Below are positions 59,584-64,000 of a stretch of 64,000 nucleotides of DNA, piece after piece (position 1 is the first letter of the stretch; every line of letters starts with the position of its first letter). The stretch is from Rodentibacter genomosp. 2 (lineage in GTDB: Bacteria; Pseudomonadota; Gammaproteobacteria; Enterobacterales; Pasteurellaceae): the NCBI GenBank assembly GCA_001999425.1, contig MLHP01000002.1, positions 1 through 64,000 on the forward strand, read 5' to 3'. The notes under the pieces were generated by a model. That model saw nothing but the letters and a program-made list of their open reading frames with translations. It was not told where the DNA came from and did not search any database. A program made the position numbers and the translations under genes.

Positions 59584-60930
59584 CTAAGCCTCCGTCCGTG
59601 TTTTTATTTTTTCATACAATAACTCACCGAGTTCCGCTTCGCTGAGATCATCGCCATATTCTTTTTCAAGCGCCTGCCAATAAAGTTTAAGCCTTGTCCC
59701 ATCACCAGCCAGATAACAAAATACTTTCACAATATTGATGATACTGCCTTCGAGCTTAAACCCTAATGCCAGTGTGTTATGGAAGTATTTTTCAATGTCC
59801 GGTGCGGTAATATTTTGTTCGGCAAACTCCGCCGGAATAATGTCTTTCTGTAATTTTTCCAGTAATTGTCGTTTGTCGTAATCTTCTACAAACCCTTGAA
59901 ATTCTTCATCAAAACCAACCGCACTTGGTTGGGTGTCAGATGGTAAGTCCTTTAGGCTGAAAAGATGAAAGCGGTTGCCGATTCGTGCACCGAAGGAATC
60001 TATTATTGCGTCTCCCTCCCGAACGCCAAAGAAAGAGGCGAGTTTTGCCGGTGAGTGGGCAATGTATCGCAGATAAGCAACCAAGATTATCGGGTCGTAA
60101 AAACGGAAGAAATACCATTTTTCGGTTTCTGCTTGATACAGGTGAATAAATTTGCGCAGGTGATAAGCCAGTGAATCAAAGGTTTGGCGGGAACGGATAA
60201 TAATGGTCGGATTGCAATCCCAAGCGCCCATCCAAGGCTTTTCAGCTTGGGTGAAAAGCAGTTCGACAAAGGGACTGTCTTCCCTATCAGTTACCGTCAG
60301 TTGGGCAAGAAACGGGGCGTTGCTGTCCATTTTGTCTTTCAGTTCACCCTGATAGAGTGAATCGGTTTTGCCTTCGTGTTCGCTTAATTGGGGAATCGTA
60401 AAGGATTTGACGCCGTCAATTACGGCATAATAACGCCAATCTTGTGCATTTTCGGTGAAATCGGGATTGGGGTAATACAGCCCCTCTTTGGGATTATGGG
60501 CAGAGGTCAGCTCGACAAAGAACGGGTGAACCGCGAGTTTTTCCGGTAGGTAAGAAAACAGACCGTTTTTTATCGGTGGTCGCCCGGTAAAGGGGGCGAC
60601 AGTCAGGTTTTCTTCAATCAGATAATTTGTCTCGTGATTGGTTCGGTTTTCTTCTTGAACGAATAAAAAACGCAGTTCATCGGTTTTGAGTTGTTGTGAT
60701 TGTGCGACGATTTAGGCTTGATATCCGTGACGTTGAAACCACGTGAGGGCGGGAAGTGGTGCCAGTTGGCTTGAGAGTTTACATTGATGTTGGGTTTTAT
60801 AGGTTTCAATTTTCTGCTGAAAATCATCGCGATTGAGTGCAAAACCGATGAGGTGGCCAAAATAAAGAACATGAGGTTGGTTGAGATAGGTGAGTTGATA
60901 GTAGCCCACCCAAAGTTGTTGTTCTGTCAT
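59584..60930 (-). pseudogene. DUF4123 effector-loading adaptor, interrupted by a stop codon
   Basis: DUF4123 proteins (Tap/TEC) load effectors onto VgrG. From ATG 60930 the frame gives 72 residues (TEQQLWVGYYQLTYLN to WFQRHGYQA), then TAA at 60712-60714. The same frame then runs on, open, for 376 codons through the DUF4123 start (YYAVIDGVKSFTIPQLSEH), SLYQGELKDKMDSNAPFL and WYFFRFYDP to the stop at 59584. In the 60331-60711 stretch there is no ATG, GTG or TTG in this frame, and the ATG at 60330 falls inside the domain. One nonsense change (for example GAA to TAA) in a single 448-residue gene is the simplest reading. The effector below it may thus lack a working adaptor. Confidence 0.8.
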
Positions 60931-61262
60931 AGTTCAAGATTCCGTTCAGAAAGTAGGTGACAAAAGTATTGTTGATTTTACCTTAATTTTTTTAAAAGAG
61001 AACAGAAACCTGATGATAGTGGTTAAACCATTAAGACCTGATTAGCCATTGTAAAACCGGACGAAAAACGACCGCACTTTGATTCTTTTGCGATATTATG
61101 CCGCAGTGGCACAAAACTGATATTTTCATATCATTGAAGAAACACATTAAAGGTGTTCAATATCAGTAATTTCAATTACTTATCAAAATAAACACATACT
61201 GTCTCCGCTACATTTTGTATAAATTTTTATTTTGTGTGCGGCTACACAATAGTGAAAAAATT
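60931..61262. other. Non-coding stretch between effector island and msrAB
   Basis: No credible gene. It holds one uptake signal (GACCGCACTTT, 61069-61079) and AT-rich DNA. No vgrG, hcp or other T6SS structural gene, and no integrase or tRNA, appears here to explain the island's right edge. Confidence 0.6.
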
Positions 61263-61290
61263 TGTAAGAAACGAAAGCTCTCCTCGTCTT
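61263..61290 (+). promoter_or_regulatory. Candidate ECF-sigma promoter of msrAB
   Basis: TGTAAG (61263-61268) and CGTCTT (61285-61290) are separated by 16 bases, the spacing and style of extracytoplasmic-function sigma promoters (GTAAC-N16-CGTCT type). Transcription would start near 61297, 28 bases before the GTG start. In H. influenzae and Neisseria the equivalent methionine-sulfoxide genes are under an ECF sigma factor. No such sigma gene is in the window. Confidence 0.5.
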
Positions 61291-61324
61291 AAAGCAATAT
61301 CACTTGAATAAGAAGGGAGCTACA

Positions 61325-62392
61325 GTGAAATTATCAAAAATCTTTCTATTTTTAACCGCACTTTGTGCCACAAGCCAATCTATTTTGGCAGTCGAAAAAA
61401 CCATATCAACGCAAAATATGGAGCAAAAAGCCATGATTAAACCTCAACAAAATATACGTGAAATTTATTTAGCCGGTGGTTGTTTTTGGGGTGTAGAGGC
61501 ATATATGGAACGCATTTATGGCGTGAAAGAGGCGGTTTCGGGTTATGCCAACGGCAATACCGATAAAACCAGCTATGCGCTTTTAGCTGTTACCGATCAC
61601 GCCGAAGCAGTAAAAGTCACTTACGATGCAAACCAAATTTCACTCGATAAATTGTTGCAATACTATTTCAAAGTGATCGATCCAACCAGTGTTAACAAAC
61701 AAGGCAATGACAGAGGTCGTCAATATCGCACCGGGGTTTACTATCAAGATGCCACTGATAAAACAGTGATCGACCAAGCAATTTCCACACTTCAAACGAA
61801 GTATAAAAATAAAATTCAAATTGAAGTAGAACCGCTGAAAAACTATACGGAAGCGGAGGAATATCACCAAGATTATTTGAAAAAAAATCCGAATGGCTAT
61901 TGTCATATCGACATTACACAGGCAGACGAACCGATGATTAATGAAAAAGATTACCCAAAACCAAGCGATGAAACACTCAAAGCAAAATTAACGCCATTGC
62001 AATATTCGGTAACACAAAATAAGAATACTGAGCGTTCTTTCAGCAATGAATATTGGGATAATTTCCAACCGGGTATTTATGTTGATATCACCACCGGTGA
62101 ACCGATGTTTTCATCCAATGACAAATTTGAATCAGACTGTGGTTGGCCGAGTTTCACCCACCCAATAGCCAAAGAGGTGGTGCATTATCAAACCGACAAC
62201 AGCTTTAATATGCAACGCACCGAAGTATTGAGTCGCAGTGGTAATGCGCATTTGGGACACGTTTTTGATGATGGTCCAAAAGATAAAGGCGGTTTACGTT
62301 ATTGCATTAACAGTGCCTCGATCAAATTTATTCCCTTGGCTGAAATGGAAAAAGCCGGATACGGGTATTTAGTGAAAACGATTAAAAAATAA
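61325..62392 (+). CDS. msrAB: Exported fused methionine sulfoxide reductase MsrA-MsrB
   Basis: 355 residues from GTG 61325, which has GGGAG 7 bases upstream and opens a clean signal peptide ([21 protein letters not shown]). TTG 61304 is also in frame but would spoil the signal. MsrA part: [18 protein letters not shown] with the catalytic cysteine; MsrB part: CGWPSF and [13 protein letters not shown], ending [12 protein letters not shown] with the second catalytic cysteine. Repairs both S- and R-methionine sulfoxide in periplasmic proteins. It lacks the N-terminal thioredoxin domain seen in Neisseria PilB, but a separate thioredoxin-like gene follows at 63211. Confidence 0.94.
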   Translation: MKLSKIFLFLTALCATSQSILAVEKTISTQNMEQKAMIKPQQNIREIYLAGGCFWGVEAYMERIYGVKEAVSGYANGNTDKTSYALLAVTDHAEAVKVTYDANQISLDKLLQYYFKVIDPTSVNKQGNDRGRQYRTGVYYQDATDKTVIDQAISTLQTKYKNKIQIEVEPLKNYTEAEEYHQDYLKKNPNGYCHIDITQADEPMINEKDYPKPSDETLKAKLTPLQYSVTQNKNTERSFSNEYWDNFQPGIYVDITTGEPMFSSNDKFESDCGWPSFTHPIAKEVVHYQTDNSFNMQRTEVLSRSGNAHLGHVFDDGPKDKGGLRYCINSASIKFIPLAEMEKAGYGYLVKTIKK

Positions 62393-62450
62393 TGTTAATA
62401 GGATATGTGAACGCTGTTCACTCACCTTTAAAATATCAGGAAATTAAACT

Positions 62451-63092
62451 ATGTTAGACCAACAACTTCTTATCGGTACAGTATTTTTAGCTGGGATTGC
62501 TTCTTTTCTTTCCCCTTGTATTTTTCCGATCATCCCTATTTATTTTGGTATTCTCAGTAAGGGAGGGAAAAAAGTCCTTAATACCTTTTTATTTATCTTA
62601 GGACTTTCGCTTACCTTTGTGAGCCTTGGCTTTAGCTTTGGCTTTTTGGGGAACATTTTATTCAGTCATACTACTCGGGTGGTTGCCGGTATCATCGTGA
62701 TTATTCTCGGGATTCACCAACTTGGTATCGTCAAAATCGACTTACTTGAACGTACCAAATTATTGGAGATCAAAACATCGGGTAAATCGACCGCACTTGA
62801 GGCATTCGTACTCGGCTTAACCTTTAGTCTTGGCTGGACACCTTGTATTGGACCAATACTCGCCTCGGTTCTTGCGCTTTCTGGTGATGAAGGTTCTGCA
62901 CTTTACGGTGCCGCGATGATGTTTGTTTATGTGCTTGGTTTGGCAACCCCTTTTATGCTGTTTTCATTCTTCTCCGATAGTTTGCTTAAACGAACTAAAA
63001 GCTTAAATAAACACTTAGATAAATTCAAAGTCGTAGGTGGAATTTTGATTATTGTGATGGGATTTTTATTAATCACCAATAACTTAGTCTAG
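62451..63092 (+). CDS. CcdA-type thiol-electron transporter
   Basis: 213 residues with six membrane helices. The two redox cysteines are in SPCIFPIIPIYFG and TPCIGPILAS, in the pseudo-symmetric positions of CcdA/DsbD-beta proteins. It carries electrons from cytoplasmic thioredoxin across the inner membrane. Standing between msrAB and a periplasmic thioredoxin-like gene, it most likely feeds MsrAB rather than cytochrome c maturation. Confidence 0.92.
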   Translation: MLDQQLLIGTVFLAGIASFLSPCIFPIIPIYFGILSKGGKKVLNTFLFILGLSLTFVSLGFSFGFLGNILFSHTTRVVAGIIVIILGIHQLGIVKIDLLERTKLLEIKTSGKSTALEAFVLGLTFSLGWTPCIGPILASVLALSGDEGSALYGAAMMFVYVLGLATPFMLFSFFSDSLLKRTKSLNKHLDKFKVVGGILIIVMGFLLITNNLV

Positions 63093-63210
63093 CTGCTATC
63101 TCACTATGCGAGTTCATAAATCAAGCCATATAACGGACTTTAAAACAACCAATGTGGCTTGAATTGAATAAAACTATACAGCTATATGCTGAACAAAAAG
63201 GAAAAAACAA

Positions 63211-63681
63211 ATGAAAAAATTACTCTCAATCTTATTGATGATATTTAGTCTTCAGGCTTTTGCAAAAACCAACTTGGCAGATATTCCACTCAAGGATTTA
63301 AACAATCAACCCGTTACCCTTAACCAATACAAAGGAAAACCGGTGTATGTCAAAATGTGGGCATCATGGTGCCCCATCTGCTTAGCCGGCTTGGCGGAAA
63401 TTGATGATTTAAGTGCCGAGCAACATAAAAATTTTGAAATCATTACTCTCGTTTCACCCTCTCATAAGGGAGAGAAAGCAACGACAGATTTCATTGAGTG
63501 GTATAAAGGTTTAGAATACAAAAATATTACTGTGTTACTTGATGAAAAAGGGGAAATCATTGATCGAGCCCGCGCGCGCGGTTACCCTTTTAATGTATTT
63601 TTAGACAGTGAGTTAAATATCAAAAAAACCGTACCCGGACATTTGAATACGGAGAAAATCCGCCAATTCGCCGAACAATAA
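63211..63681 (+). CDS. Periplasmic thioredoxin-like (TlpA/ResA-type) protein
   Basis: 156 residues: signal peptide (KLLSILLMIFSLQAFA), then a thioredoxin fold with active site WASWCPICLAGL (CPIC) and the cis-proline loop in ARGYPFNVF. Likely reduced by the CcdA-type protein and in turn reduces MsrAB. Shine-Dalgarno AAAGGA. The 118-base gap from the ccdA-like gene has an 8-base inverted repeat (TCAAGCCA/TGGCTTGA) but no T run. Confidence 0.9.
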   Translation: MKKLLSILLMIFSLQAFAKTNLADIPLKDLNNQPVTLNQYKGKPVYVKMWASWCPICLAGLAEIDDLSAEQHKNFEIITLVSPSHKGEKATTDFIEWYKGLEYKNITVLLDEKGEIIDRARARGYPFNVFLDSELNIKKTVPGHLNTEKIRQFAEQ

Positions 63682-63736
63682 TACATAATAAGTGCGGTTA
63701 AAATTCTTCACGTTTAAGACTTTCCCATAATTTTAT

Positions 63737-63781
63737 AAATACCTGTTTCCGAGATAATACAATCGACACAGGTATTTTTAT
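63737..63781 (+). terminator. Intrinsic terminator after the msrAB cluster
   Basis: AAATACCTGT (63737-63746) and ACAGGTATTT (63768-63777) are perfect inverted copies around a 21-base loop, followed by TTATTT. Confidence 0.7.
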
Positions 63782-63786
63782 TTATA

Positions 63787-63999
63787 GTAAAAGGGCATCA
63801 GGATAGACGAATTATTGAACAATCCGTAACAAATTTATTAAATATTCATGGAAAATACCCGATTACCGCCAAAGATTGGAAAGATAATGGGTTGAATATC
63901 TCTACTTTTTTAATTATCCTGTGGGGGCTCATTCATTGGTATGAAACGAAGAAGTTTTTCGTTTCTTACCTAATTTTTGAAAGGAATAACAATGCCTAA
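63787..63999 (+). other. Open frame without a start, possible gene remnant
   Basis: Seventy codons are open in one frame and read like protein (RRIIEQSVTNLLNIHGKYP, then ISTFLIILWGLIHWYETKKFF), ending TAA at 63997. There is no start codon or ribosome site, and it begins right after a terminator. It may be the decayed end of a membrane protein gene. Not recognised. Confidence 0.3.
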
Positions 64000-64000
64000 G
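63992..64000 (+). CDS. Start of a gene cut by the window edge
   Basis: ATG at 63992 follows AAAGGA by 6 bases, a good initiation region; only the codons for Met-Pro-Lys are inside the window. No identity can be given. Confidence 0.4.

Noticed and set aside
60712..60930. A separate 72-residue gene upstream of the DUF4123 gene
   Set aside because: It is in the same frame as the DUF4123 sequence, which has no start of its own before the domain, so one interrupted gene explains both.
63093..63210. Terminator between the CcdA-like and thioredoxin-like genes
   Set aside because: An 8-base inverted repeat is present but there is no T run and the loop is 26 bases; the genes are probably co-transcribed.

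Overview
The window is a chromosomal segment from a member of the Pasteurellaceae. The main evidence is dozens of copies of the nine-base Hin-type DNA uptake signal (AAGTGCGGT and its complement), many paired as inverted repeats that act as transcription terminators. Gene content and order agree: suhB-comN-comO-comP-comQ-recC-nrdR-ribD, and terC-uvrC-kdsB-trm112-lpxK-msbA-rec2-dksA-pcnB-folK, both match blocks I recall from Haemophilus influenzae. A trihaem quinol peroxidase like that of Aggregatibacter is present. I would place it in the Haemophilus/Aggregatibacter/Rodentibacter group but cannot name a species. I see no rRNA, tRNA or CRISPR array.

Layout. 1-2260: end of an IS21-family element (istB start, istA broken by a stop) inserted into a WD40-like gene. 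2450-4080: a zinc alcohol dehydrogenase, then a gene-poor stretch with hairpins and a 23-codon reading frame. 4087-7451: a leftward set of membrane and envelope genes (YwiC-like, Sel1-repeat, LTA-synthase-like). 7554-12954: ridA, zapG, degP, gyrA and a tiny lipoprotein. 13110-14891: a preQ1-I riboswitch followed by queC-queD-queE. 15004-18685: a Nif3-like gene, fabI and rnb. 18770-27670: a leftward block carrying competence pilin-like genes comN-Q, recC, nrdR, ribD, degS and yfbR. 27870-30266: suhB and an FNR-type quinol peroxidase gene. 30317-44083: leftward cof/ybeY/ybeZ, gshF, terC, uvrC, kdsB, trm112, lpxK, msbA and the competence DNA channel rec2. 44347-53587: dksA, pcnB, folK, tmaR, serC, hisC, tpx, serS and small or membrane genes. 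53620-60930: an accessory type VI secretion effector island. 61263-63681: a methionine-sulfoxide repair module (msrAB, ccdA, thioredoxin-like).

How it works together. DNA uptake is a theme: comN-Q and rec2 each have a CRP-S (Sxy-dependent) site upstream, RecC handles incoming or broken DNA, and uptake signals are everywhere. The envelope is served by kdsB, lpxK and msbA (lipid A/Kdo), DegP and DegS (periplasmic proteolysis and stress sensing), and msrAB with a CcdA/thioredoxin pair that brings electrons across the inner membrane.

The most unusual region is the type VI effector island. An effector of the VasX/BTH_I2691 type sits behind a DUF4123 adaptor that has an in-frame stop. It is followed by three nearly identical membrane proteins that differ mainly in one predicted extracytoplasmic loop. 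Two of the three are preceded by orphan 3' ends of lost effector copies, so the locus looks like a record of past effector/immunity replacements. Two housekeeping genes, yfbR and pcnB, appear to start with the rare codon AUU.
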